64,000 bases of DNA, taken from Ambrosia x helenae (taxonomy: Eukaryota > Streptophyta > Magnoliopsida > Asterales > Asteraceae). Shown one piece after another: positions 44,875-55,900 of this stretch. A program made the position numbers and the translations under genes. Numbering within the stretch: position 1 is the stretch's first letter; the number at the start of each line of letters is the position of its first letter. The notes under the pieces were generated by a model. It worked only from the letters and a program-made list of their open reading frames with translations. It had not been told where the DNA came from and searched no databases. The stretch is from the NCBI GenBank assembly GCA_030844895.1, contig CM061227.1, positions 109,732,238 through 109,796,237 of the forward strand, written 5' to 3'.

Positions 44875-45285
44875 AATGTTGCCATGGGTTACGCTTACGA
44901 AAGGTCTGTTAATTTATTTGCTATGAATTAAAAAAGAAGCTGAATTTTTTTTAGTTAGAAAATCAAGTATCCAATTCATCCTAGGGAAGAAGCGGTGGAG
45001 TTGGCTTGTAATCGCAATACTATTTCTTCATCTTGCTTTCTTACTTGGTCTCCATAGTGGATTCCATTCTATTAATGTATGTTTCACTCATCCTTTTGCC
45101 CTAATTTTGTTCCCGGATTATTCCGATTTGTTATGTGTTATGTTTCTGTGGGTGTTAAAGTCATTTTTTTTTAAATTTAATTCTTTGTTTGCAAACTAGG
45201 GGATACACGATTGCTAATATGGTATGGGATCTGATGCAAGCACGTAATATAGTTACATCTCTTCCTGCTTGCCAAGAATATTATA

Positions 45286-45665
45286 ATGCCGAATGAGTTT
45301 AGTTTGTCTCAGATTTGGATTTTAGGTGGTTCTTTTGATGAAGATCTCAAGAGCATTGAGGCTGGTTAGCACGTAGTCACCACACACACACACACAACTT
45401 GTTAAGAAAAATGTCATTTCCTTTTTGCGTGTCGCATGTGCGATTTTTTAACCGTTGAAATGTTGATAATTTTCAGGTGAGCCCGGATCTTTATGGCCAT
45501 AATAACACAAGATTGTTCACTTATTGGACTGTAAGTACCACCATCTTGTGACAAACTTAAATTACAACAAGTTCTTTCGTTTGTGTGTTTTAACAATTTG
45601 TTTGTTTTATAGAGCGACGCGTATCAAGTAACGGGCTGCTACAATCTACTATGTTCTGGTTTAAC
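45286..45665 (+). pseudogene. Captured neprosin-domain exons
   Basis: Three exon pieces with GT-AG borders read in order. 45286-45364 gives MPNEFSLSQIWILGGSFDED...EAG. 45477-45530 gives VSPDLYGHNNTRLFTYWT. 45613-45665 gives SDAYQVTGCYNLLCSG. This is the conserved centre of the neprosin/DUF239 domain, a plant secreted prolyl-protease family. The C-terminal part is missing. A hydrophobic stretch LVIAILFLHLAFLLGLHSG (about 45000-45060) upstream may belong to the same capture. All lies within the Helitron 34074-47625, in its sense orientation, so I call it transduplicated gene fragments, not a working gene. Confidence 0.75.
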
Positions 45666-45799
45666 TTGATTTTATTCTATTTTGTTTCAGGTGACATACA
45701 CATATAGTGAAAGGTAGGATTTTATACATATATTGTATCACTTGGTCTGTTTGACACTTTTAAGAAAATGGATTCGATACTACCCTTTCACTTATCATT

Positions 45800-46593
45800 T
45801 TCATCCCATTATCCAAAACAGAGATGTTGCATTATATGCCCTTGGAATTGGTGCATGTGCGAAAGATGCATTAGATGATAAGGAGCTCAAATATGTGTAC
45901 CATGAAGATGGCCAGCAATCCATCAAGGTACTACATATTAAATAAATCTTACTTTAGTTATTCCACAAATGTTATAGACTTATAGTGACCTTAACGTACC
46001 TATACTTATAGCGATGGTGCTTCAAATTGGTTTAATCTTATTTCTAAATAAATAAATAGCATGTCAAATATGATTACAAAAAAATTTACGATCCGATAAT
46101 ATATTATCTTAACAATGTAGTTTGGAGGTTAGATGAAGTGAACGTACACCTTGTTGACTTTGACCCACTTCCTATTTGATTGTTAGAGATTTAGCATAAC
46201 CGGATTGACCCTTTTTACTGAGTTTGAACAGTTGCTTTATGCCATTTTCGTATGTTAAAGAAAGAAAGGTGTATGCATATAAGCTATGTGTTAATGTATT
46301 CTATGTTTAAAATTTTTGCTAATGACATGGTTCAAACTTTTCTGAGTCCCTTTATCCTTTCTAGATATTTCCAACATTTGTTGCTTTATTTTCCATTGGA
46401 CTTACTTCACAACTAAGCAAGTTGCCAGGATTTGCGTTAAGTGACTGAACTGTATTGCTGGCTTTAACATTTCAAGACTTTTTTTAAGTAAGATTTCAAA
46501 TTTATCTATAAATGCTTTAGGTTTGATCCACGGCTTCTTTTACATGGACAACAATATATTGAGATCTACAAGCCTTTACCTACTAATTGTTTG
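45800..46593 (+). pseudogene. Captured enoyl-CoA hydratase 2 exons (ECH2-like)
   Basis: Three exons keep their splice borders: to 45927 (RDVALYALGIGACAKDALDD, ELKYVYHEDGQQSIK), 46365 to about 46443 (IFPTFVALFSIGL...LPGFAL) and 46521-46593 (FDPRLLLHGQQYIEIYKPLP). They match the N-terminal hot-dog domain of plant peroxisomal enoyl-CoA hydratase 2, which acts in beta-oxidation of even-numbered cis-unsaturated fatty acids. The catalytic C-terminal hydratase domain is absent. They sit directly after the neprosin exons in the same Helitron and orientation, so the fragments have different gene origins. Confidence 0.8.
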
Positions 46594-47004
46594 GTAAGAA
46601 TCTTTTTCGCAATTTCTTCATGCAAGCATTGTTTTTTTTTTTCTCTCTTCCAAAAAAGGTTATTGACTTCTGTTTTAGACTTATCTTCAGACATGAATGT
46701 ACAAACTACTGCTAGCTTAGGTGGCAATTTGGGAGGGTTTGGTTCTAAATTATTATTTTTTTGGTTGATTAAAATGGGTCAGGTTGACTTCACCTTCCAA
46801 CAAATTATTTTAGTTTCACAAATAACAAATATATTAAATATGACTAGAGAAACCATCATTAAATAAACTGGTTGAAAGGGCCAAATTGTGTTTTTATTGC
46901 AAAAAAAACCTTCTAACTTGTTTTATTTGTCAAAACGAGATTACAATTTACAATTGAAACAACCTAAATTTTGTGACATATTTAAAAAAAATTATGCTTT
47001 GCAG

Positions 47005-47082
47005 GACAGCTAAAGGGAACCATCCTGTTACATTTGTTGCCGCCTGTGAAACCCAGAATGTAAATGTTACAATTACAATTAA
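47005..47082 (+). pseudogene. Captured exon of an unrecognised gene
   Basis: A TTGCAG acceptor is followed by an open stretch reading RTAKGNHPVTFVAACETQNV and NVTITIK, then a GTAGAT donor. I do not recognise the family. It may be a third captured gene or a distant exon of one of the other two. Confidence 0.45.
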
Positions 47083-47625
47083 GGTAGATGCTTCCTACTC
47101 CTCACTAACTACAAGATATTATGATATGATGAACTTGGTGTATTATAACACATTTTCATACTCTTTAAAATATTACATGTAAATTCCTAAAATGATTGTG
47201 AAAAAATACTTACTCCCAGGTTAAAAAATATTATCATCAAAATGTTTGCTAATTTCCACATCACCATGATCAGTCATCAACCTATATAAAGAATCATAGT
47301 TGTCAAATTTAGTGAATTTTAGATACTTCTTTGCTACAGTTGTTCACAAAAAGGATAAGAGGCATTTCTAGAAGGATCAAAATTTGTCTAATATATATGC
47401 ATTATAGATGTCAATCAACACTTTATTTAGCATTTTGTGCTCTTGGATAGTATGTTTACATGTATGAGTTACCCATTCTTTTTTGTCGTATATGATAGAA
47501 CATGTTAAGGATATTGTGGTGTGCGTTTGTAGAAGAGATATTGAAATGTAGACTTGATTATTACCAAAGGCATATACCCTTACAAAATTTACGAACCCGC
47601 TGCAACGCGCGGACACCCCCACTAG

Positions 47626-48735
47626 TTATAAATACACTAATTAATAAAATTTTATTAATTAAATATCCATTCACAATAATAAAAATTCCAACAATTTATT
47701 CTAACCCTCACCCCAAATTATTGTTTCTTAAATAGAAAGCAACAACCTTAGTGATAACTCTCAACCCAAATGATGATTAAAAAAACAATAATAAATGCCC
47801 TTGTATGGTATAGTGGAATAAGTAATTGTTGAATCTTTTGAAAGATTCACATCTTTCATGTTAGTTTCGTATCACTAAAACAATATTTATTCTTTTTCAA
47901 CTTTCTGTGAAGCGCAAATGTAGAATTAAAAAAAAAAGGTTATTTACCTTAACTAACCGTTACTAATATTTCACTGCCGTTAAAAACAAAAACTAATACG
48001 CAAACAAATCTTGTTGAGGAACCATTATGTTTTGGAGGTATATCACTACCCCTAATATTGTTCCTTTAACGTCTCATAGCTTTTATAGATCACAACATTG
48101 TTCATCTTTGGCACGCAGGAAAATCTGTAAGTCAAAAAAGTAAATAAACTGAAGAAAGATTATTAAAAAAATACTTTGTATACATATCTTTTTTAATATT
48201 TTGTTAAAGTTGTAACAATAAATGGTGTCTCTTCTTCTTTCTTTTTTTCCTTTTGCTTTGTGTATGTGGGGTAACACCTATCATGGTTTTGTCACCTACT
48301 TTTGGGAAAACATTGATTGTAATTGTATGATGATTTCTTGATCTATAATGTATAGTAGGACATCAACTAAATGCGTTAGAAAATGACTTTATTATGTTCG
48401 CTCATCTTTTATTATTATTATTATTACTATTATGATACATTAAAATGATTGAAAAAGTTTTTCATAATAATTATAAGTTTAAAACTTAATAAACAGAAGA
48501 CCCAAACTATGATATGATCTCACTAATACTATAATCAATTCAATATATTAAGGATACATAAATCGGTAGCAAGCCCAAAAGGCCTTACTCAAGCACAGAA
48601 ACAGCCCAGGATCCAATACATAACAATTGCATACATGGGCTTTGCCATAAGCCGAATGAAAAAGTCTTACAAAAATCTCAAAAGGATTTTACAACATAAA
48701 ATTGGAAATTAAAAAAAAGATTTGCACGTGACATG
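47626..48735. other. Intergenic DNA, no gene recognised
   Basis: AT-rich, with a short ATT repeat (48410-48435). No recognisable frame. Confidence 0.5.
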
Positions 48736-48736
48736 C

Positions 48737-49060
48737 AGGGCCGGCTCAACCTTTGTGGAGGCCCAAAGCGAGTATTAAAATGGATGCCATTTTCCAAAAC
48801 CAAAATACGAAACTCTATCCGGTTGTTCATTTCTTTAATCTATTTATGTTCCCGAACATTATACTACAATATTACAGAGATTCATGTAAACAAAGAGCTT
48901 CCTGTGATGTGTGAATTGCCTCTAATTTTGGTCTATGCCTTTGCCTTTCTCACCTAATTGGGTAATTTTCAACACGTATATGCGTAGGATTTTTTTTAAA
49001 GGGGCCCTTAAATTGATGGAGGCCTAAAGCATTGGCTTAGGTTGCTTTACCCGGGGTGTA
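48737..49060. mobile_element. hAT-like element remnant, CAGGGCCGGCTC end
   Basis: CAGGGCCGGCTCAACC at 48737 is the type of end seen in the hAT MITE at 6536-7094. A recognisable partner end or target duplication was not found; AGGCCCAAAGC/AGGCCTAAAGC near both sides suggests the extent. Confidence 0.4.
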
Positions 49061-49510
49061 AATGATACGTAGTGGCTCGAGAGCTACTCGGGATCGGCTC
49101 GGTAAAAAGCTCGAGCGAGCCGAGCTTTAACGAGCCTGAGCCTGAGTTCGAGCTTGAAATATGACTCTTTTAGTTATCGAGCCCGAGCTCGAGCCTTATA
49201 TACAAAGATCGTTTAGACTCGAGAGCCTAATCGAGCCCAAACAAAAGTTCTCTTTTTTTATGTATGCGATTTTGTCCTTTGAACATGTTCAACTTTAATT
49301 AATAATTTTAGTGACCCGAGCTCTAGCCGAGCTTTTGCTCATTTAAGCTATTGAGGCGAGCTCGAGTCGAGCTTTTAGGTCGTTTAAAAATTATTTTTTA
49401 ATTACCTTGAGCCGAGCTCGAGCTCTTAGGATTTACTTTCGAGTTGAGCTCGAGCTCAGAATATTAGGCTCAAACCGAGCCGAGCTCGAGCCTCAAAAGA
49501 GCATGACGAG
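49060..49510. repeat. GAGCTCGAGC-rich low-complexity tract
   Basis: Degenerate CGAGCCGAGCTCGAG repeats on both strands, of a kind common in plant MITEs that start GGGTGTAAA. No clear ends were found. A further possible MITE (AGTGTAGTGGAGCGTTA at 49513 to GACGCTAACATC...CCCACTATG near 49720) follows directly. Confidence 0.5.
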
Positions 49511-49719
49511 CAAGTGTAGTGGAGCGTTAACGGGGCCTTAAATCCCATTTTAGCACCTCTTAAGGCCCTCCACATCACCACATTGGGCCTTAAAATCCCA
49601 AAACAAGTGTCAAGCGTTAAATTTTTAACGCCACTTTTTTTTTGTATTTAAAGAGTTGATTGTTTCAATCAATCAAATGAAGGGGAGAGACGCTAACATC
49701 ACATCCCACTATGTTTGGT

Positions 49720-50337
49720 CTAAGAACAAAATATTATGTGCGGACCTATCTTTTGCTACCCAAGATGCCGCTTCCATTTTTTTTATATGTTACTTGTATT
49801 AACAAAAATCAGATTTTTCGTAGTTTTTATTACTTGTTACTACGTTATATTCTCATGTATCACATGTTGATAAATATAATTTTATATGGTTAGAAATAAA
49901 AATTATGTTAAAAAAACATATGCATTGCAATGGTTGAATAAACTCGTATGTTATACTAATAAAATAAAATATAATGTAATTTGTTAACATATATACTCAT
50001 CAAGATACGCATTTTAAAAATTGAACGCTGATGTTTATAAATTTTGTTAATCTAATTTTAAAACATTCTTTATTTCAACCAGGTTATAACTTTGATTCTT
50101 TTAATACCATGTATTTTTGTATTATTTCGCTAATTGTACAATGTACATGCTTACCATCCAATCACATTTAAATATTTGAAAATATTTATAAATGTTATAA
50201 AAACAATTATCATCATTACTTACTTCAACCATCATAATTTTAAATCAGGTGAAGCTTTTATGTAAAATATATCATCATCATCATCATACTCAGTTAATAT
50301 TACTAATAGCAAAAGCTAAAGTAGGGTCTGAGGAGAG
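49720..50337. other. AT-rich intergenic DNA
   Basis: No gene or element recognised; a short ATC repeat lies at 50270-50285. Confidence 0.5.
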
Positions 50338-50340
50338 TAA

Positions 50341-50554
50341 GGGGCTGTTTGGTACCTCTTAATCAGCCTTTTAACCATTCAAGTCTGAATCATTCAGCAT
50401 TCAGACTGTTTGTTTCAGCATCTGAATGGAATGATTAAGTGCTGAACCATTAAGCTAATAAGGGATGCTGAATGATTAAGCTCTTAATCATTCAGAGCCT
50501 CTTAACCATTCAGACCATCTTAATGATTCAACACTTAATCAACCAAACAGCCCC
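50341..50554. mobile_element. Tourist-like MITE, TAA target duplication
   Basis: The ends GGGGCTGTTTGGT and inverted GGGGCTGTTTGGT are identical over 13 bp. TAA flanks both sides (50338-50340 and 50555-50557). Internal CATTCAG/TTAATCATTCAG repeats are arranged as a partial hairpin. This is the standard layout of Tourist (PIF/Harbinger) MITEs. 214 bp. Confidence 0.92.
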
Positions 50555-50989
50555 TAAGATGTAGACAACCTTGCCTCTACCCTAGTAGAAATAGAAAGGT
50601 TGCTTCCAGTGAGACCCCGGCTCAATAGTGGTTTTGTATCAAGCCTTAGACATAAGGCACATAACACTTAGCAATCGGGACAAACCCGATTGGTGCATGT
50701 ACCCCGTTTGTCTTTTGGCTATCAACGTTACTACCTGGTGCATGATTAATCGTCCGTCATTTTAACGTTATTTTCACGAAATTAGTAAAATAACGTTAAA
50801 ATTAGTGTAACTTTACTTAAGTAAAATATACAGGTTTGTTTAAAAATAATAATATTTAGTTTCATAATAAAATTATTTATTATTAAACTATATTAATGTA
50901 CTAATCGATTGAACAGTATTTTCGAAATGAACAGTATCGCTTAAACCATCTGTTAAATAGAATTAGATATGAATCAGGTTAAGATTGTG

Positions 50990-51070
50990 TGTGTGTGGTG
51001 TAGTGGTTAGGCGGTTGTTGTGTTAGCAGGAGGAGGCAGGTTCGAGTCTGGTATTACACACCGGTTTTAT
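50990..51070 (+). repeat. tRNA-derived SINE-like segment
   Basis: A box-A-like TGGTGTAGTGGTTAG (50996-51010) and a box-B-like GGTTCGAGTCTGG (51039-51051) are correctly spaced for RNA polymerase III. The 3' end and target duplication were not identified, and no tRNA fold is preserved. Confidence 0.5.
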
Positions 51071-51659
51071 AAATTTTTTTCACGGTTGACTTGGTTTGAC
51101 TGGGACACGTGGCAGGTATTGGACACGTACATCTGGTTTCCATTATAAGTTTATAATTTGTTTTTAAATCAGATTGTCTTCACCTTTTTGCATGTCTTGA
51201 AGCTAATATGTTATCCTAACTTTTCATCAATTGTGAGCTTTTACCTTTTCATCAGATTCTGTGTCCTCATAAGGTATCATTCTTTTAATTTGTATGCATG
51301 TTCTTCGATTTATTTCAAAACTTATTTGAGTTGTTTAACATTTGTATGGTAATTTGTGTTTTTTATTAAGTGTTGTTGTTTAGGCAAAACAAAATTTTAA
51401 CACATCATGGACTGTTATGAACTGGTTTATGCTGATTTATCGTTTTTTTTGTTGCTGTTGGTTTGCATGTTGGTTGTGTATGTGTAGTTGATGATCATGT
51501 TTACCTGTACAGAAAAAGCAATCGCAATCTGCCTAGGTGTGTGTTTAGGAGAATCGAGGTCGATTAACTTAGAACATATAAATTTAAGCCTTTGTATACA
51601 GATGTTAGCGTCGGTTGTCATCAGATGCATTTCCTCACTGTAGTGGGAAGAGGATGATT

Positions 51660-52430
51660 GGGTCGTTTTTTGCGTTTTCTGGCTATGCGCATGCTAATTC
51701 TGTTCGTTATTGCTATTTCGTCGTTTTTGACGCGTTTAGTTTGTCTAACCGAATTTGGCGCAAACACCACCTAAGAACTGCATTCAAATCGTTTTTTGTG
51801 TTTTCTGGTTATGCGCATTCTGCCTGTGCGACTGTCACATATTTGGTTTGTCTAACCGAAATTGGCGCAAACACCACCAAGAACTGCATTCCAATCGTTT
51901 ACCAGCGGGTCCGTTGTCTGCTTGCACAGTGAGTTTATAGGTGGCCGCGTGTTCCTAATAATATGATGGCACGTGTAGCTTACTGTAGTAGGCTGCACAT
52001 TTGTGGCGTCATAGCCGCAAAGATCTGAGGCAAAACACCTTGTGGAGGAAGGCGATGTTTAAGAATGCGCATGCTAATTCTGTTTGTTATCGCTATTTCG
52101 TCGTTTTTGTTTCTTTATGTGGTTGTGGTGTTTCAGCCTGTGTGGTTGTCACGCGTTTGGTTTGTCTAAGTGAAATTGGCGCAAATACCACCCAAGAACT
52201 GCGTTCCAATCGTTTAGCAGCGGGTGCATTGTTGTAGAGGACTGTGCATTTGTGGCGTCATAGCCATGAAGATTTGAGGCAAAACACCCTGTAGAGGAAG
52301 AGGATGTTTGAGGTTGTTTTGCGCTTTCTAGCTTGGCGCATGTTGTTCGCAGCGGCCCTGAACCAGACTGCTTTTGTGTTGTTGACCCATTCTGAGGTGC
52401 TACTGTGATCTCCAGGCTGCAATTACACAT
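51660..52430 (+). repeat. Repeat-rich leader upstream of the Helitron Rep gene
   Basis: TATGCGCATGCTAATTCTGT, a segment ending TTTGGTTTGTCTAACCGAA, then ATTGGCGCAAACACCACC and GAACTGC.TTC.AATCG recur three to four times. GCGTCATAGCC..GAAGAT.TGAGGCAAAACACC occurs twice. The copies are imperfect. The block lies between the SINE-like segment and the Rep start and is probably the non-coding 5' part of the Helitron. Confidence 0.75.
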
Positions 52431-52973
52431 TCAGATGGGTTCACCTTTAGTGTGGTGTTATGGCGTGGAGAGTGAACATGGGGCGATCACCTGTTAGAAG
52501 CGTGGAAAAAAAATGTAGTCAGAATCAAATATGCAATCTGTTAAGGTAACTTGGAATAAAAATTAGTGCTCAGGTTAGGCTATGTCTGTGAACTTTGAGG
52601 GGTTAGGGGTAAGGCATCTTGAGGTTGGCGCATCAAAACAGTTTTTGCATGAGGAAGATGATTGGACCATTAATAAATCTGTTTTGTCGTTTTTGTTCCT
52701 TCTTATTTGGTGCTAATACAGAACGTAAAGCGTTATCGGAAAACTTGGTTGCTAACTGACAGCAGTGTTGTTTGCTGGTTGTTTGTAATGATCTGTTGTT
52801 GATAAATTGGCCACCTAACTTAGAGATGAAGTTGGCATGTTTATTATCAGAGATTAATGTTCCAAGAACGCATTAAATGTTTTTAATAGATAAGATGTTT
52901 TCGTATAATCAGTGAGTGATGCCTGACTGTTTGTGTTCAGTCGTCAACATCAGTGTGATCTCGGACACGTGGC

Positions 52974-55900
52974 ATGTCTGATTCTGATCCACGTCAAGGA
53001 ATTACAACTCCAGTTTCTGTACCGGTTGCTGATGACGAGCATGCGTCTGTACCGGCTTTTGTATTATCAACATCTAATCCAACACGGCGTCAAATTTCGC
53101 ATCGAAATACCATGTTGAGGCATCGTAGCCGTGTTGAATCTGAAAACACTGATTTAAATACAGAAGCTGTTGTTGTTAGCAATACGCCACGACAGCGCCG
53201 TTCCCGGGCTGTTGGCGCATCTTCATCAGCGTCAACGTTGTCTGAGTCTGCCCAGGTACATCGGCAAACATCATACAGAAATAGTATGTTGAGGCGTAAC
53301 AGAATATCTCGCCCTCAGAATGCTGATTTGAATACAAGTGCCGGTGTTGTTGCAGCTACAGAGTTAACATCACCTTTTTATATTGATTTCGGTGACTGTA
53401 GTCAAGTCTGTGAATTTTGTGGTGCGTTGTTTTGGTTTGAGGAACGTCTAACGAGTTATCCTCTCAGTGTTAGACCACGTTATAACCGTTGTTGTCGAGC
53501 TGGGAGGGTTGAGTTGGCGTATCCATCCGAACCACCTCAATTGTTGGTAAATCTTTTTGCAAACCCAGATTTCATGTCTAATATACGAGCATATAATGCG
53601 ATGTTCTCTATGACGTCATTTGGCGCAAAAGTGGATGATGAAATAAATAATGGTACTGGACCTTATGTGTTTAAGGTTGCAGGCCAAGTGTCTCATTGGC
53701 TCGGTTCTGTGTGTCCATTACCTGGTGATGCGCCACGATTCCTTCAAATGTATGTATTTGATAAAGAGAATGAAATAACCAATAGACTTCGGTTTTTTCA
53801 AAGTTTAGAATCTCAAAGCACAAGTTTTGATGTTGTGGCTTCTTTAACTCAAATGTTAAACGAGATGAATGAGTATGTGCAACTTTTCGGATGGCTAAAG
53901 ATTTGTGTGCACATACTGAGATTCCAAATTTTTATATCCGACTTTATAGCCGGGCCTCAGACAAACGTTATGATGTGCCTACAGGAAACTGTGTTGGTGC
54001 CATCTTATGTGAGGCTGATCAAGTGTCATCACAATTTGATGTTATTATTAGAAGTAAAGATGGCACACCACATAGAGTTAGCAAATTACATTCATCTTAT
54101 ATGCCATTACAATATCCATTGTTGTTTCCACGAGCAGAACAGGGTTGGTCGCCTGAATTACGGCTTAAACCGTCTGTAATTCGTATAGATGATGTTGATG
54201 ATTCTATACCAGTTGACACTGACATACCTGAAACATCTACATCTACAACAACATCTTCAGATGATTCGAAATTGACACCAATAATGTTTTATAGTTATCA
54301 GATGCATGACCGTGAAAATTTGTATACTCATTTTCTTAAGGCATCTAGGCTATTACAACAATATATGGTGGATGCTTACATATGTGTTGAGCATTGTCGT
54401 TTAGAATATTATAGACAACATCAAGATGAGTTTCGTTGTGAATTTTTACAAGGTATTCATGATGCGATATCAAGAGGTGACACTGAGGCTAATAGTATTG
54501 GAAAACGAGTTATTTTGCCAGCCTCTTTCACTGGTGGGCCACAATATATGTATAAGCATTACCAAGATGCTTTAGCTATATGTCGTGTACATGGAAATCC
54601 ACAATACTTTATTACATTCACCTGTAATGTTCGTTGGCCTGAAATTACTAGGCATTTGAATAAAGTTGGAGTTTCTAATCCACAAGATCGCCCAGATATC
54701 ATTGCAAGAGTGTTCCAACAAAAGGTGCGCGCCTTTATCAAGCACTTGCGAAAAGCCAAGCCCTTTGGTGATGTAGCAGCAGGTATAGCCACATTTATTG
54801 ATTAGCTTACATCATTTTTCAATATTTTTGCATTCGCATTCTTATGTGCTTTATTTTAACGTATACAGATTTGTATACAATTGAGTTCCAAAAAAGAGGG
54901 CTTCCACATTGTCATACATTGTTATGGGTGACACATGCCTATGCTGTGCGTGATGCCAGTCAAGTAGACCAGTATATTAGTGCTACTCTTCCAGATATCA
55001 CTATTGATCCAGTATTGCATAAAATTGTTACAAATTTTATGTTACATGGTCCATGTGGTTTCGCCCGTTTAAACGCGCCATGTATGAAAGATAAAATTTG
55101 TACAAAGAAATTTCCAAAACCTTATGAAGAGGTATCACGGTTTGATGATGCTGGCTATGTTCATTATAAAAGGCCCTCAACTGGTGTTTCTTTTCTTAAA
55201 AATGGTGTGCCTTTAGATAATGGGTTTGTAGTTCCTTATAATGCAAACTTATTATTACATTTTGATGCTCATATAAATGTAGAATATTGTGGGTGGACAA
55301 TGTTAATCAAATATCTATTCAAATACATTTCTAAAGGTGCAGACAGAATTCGATTTGTATTAACACAAGACACAACTCAATCAGATAATCAACCTAAGAA
55401 AAACTCTCAGATTGTTGATGAAATTAGCAATTACTTAGATGGGAGGTTTATATGTCCACATGAAGCAATGTGGAGGATATTTGGGTTTTATATTCATCAT
55501 AGAAATCCTCCAGTTCAAGTTTTAGCTGTTCATCTTGAAGGAAAACAAAATCTTACATTCAAACAATCACAACAACTAACAGACATCACATCTAATCCTG
55601 ATACCGGTAAAACAACTTTAACTGAATGGTTTGTTAGTAATACCAAAGAAATGACCAATAATGAAACAACATTTACTCGCAGGTCCTTGAGATATATTGA
55701 TTATCTAACTAAATACCGTTGGATCATTTCATCAAAAAATGGGAAATCAGGAAGACAAAACGTGAACCAGCGATAGGTAGATTAGCCTATGTACATCCAA
55801 CATGTGGTGAGCTATTTTACCTACGTTTATTACTGACCTATCAAAAAGGATGTTGTTCATACAAAGATCTGCGAACCGTGTCTGGTATTGTTATGCCAAC

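Larger units (their letters stand above)
34074..47625 (+). mobile_element. Gene-capturing Helitron containing an LTR retrotransposon
   Basis: The 5' end TCTATAATACATTATAAAGG follows an A (34073) within a short TCTATAA repeat. The 3' end has CCCGCTGCAACGCGCGG, then ACACCCCCA and CTAG (47622-47625) followed by T. Removing the inserted 10.5-kb LTR element leaves about 3.0 kb. That remainder holds exons of a neprosin-domain gene, of enoyl-CoA hydratase 2 and of one unknown gene, all in the same orientation. No Rep/helicase is present. The link between the two ends is inferred from matching end types and the absence of other ends between them. The exact 5' base could be any of four TCTATAA copies. 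Confidence 0.75.

Noticed and set aside
50558..50720. Stretch with CTTGCCTCTACC...GGTTGCTTCC and GAGACCCCGGCTC that looked like a familiar dispersed plant repeat
   Set aside because: I could not define ends, boxes or a target duplication, so no element is called.
50990..51070. Possible tRNA genes here and at 27019-27152
   Set aside because: Box A and box B are present, but no acceptor stem or cloverleaf can be formed; SINE-like origin fits better.
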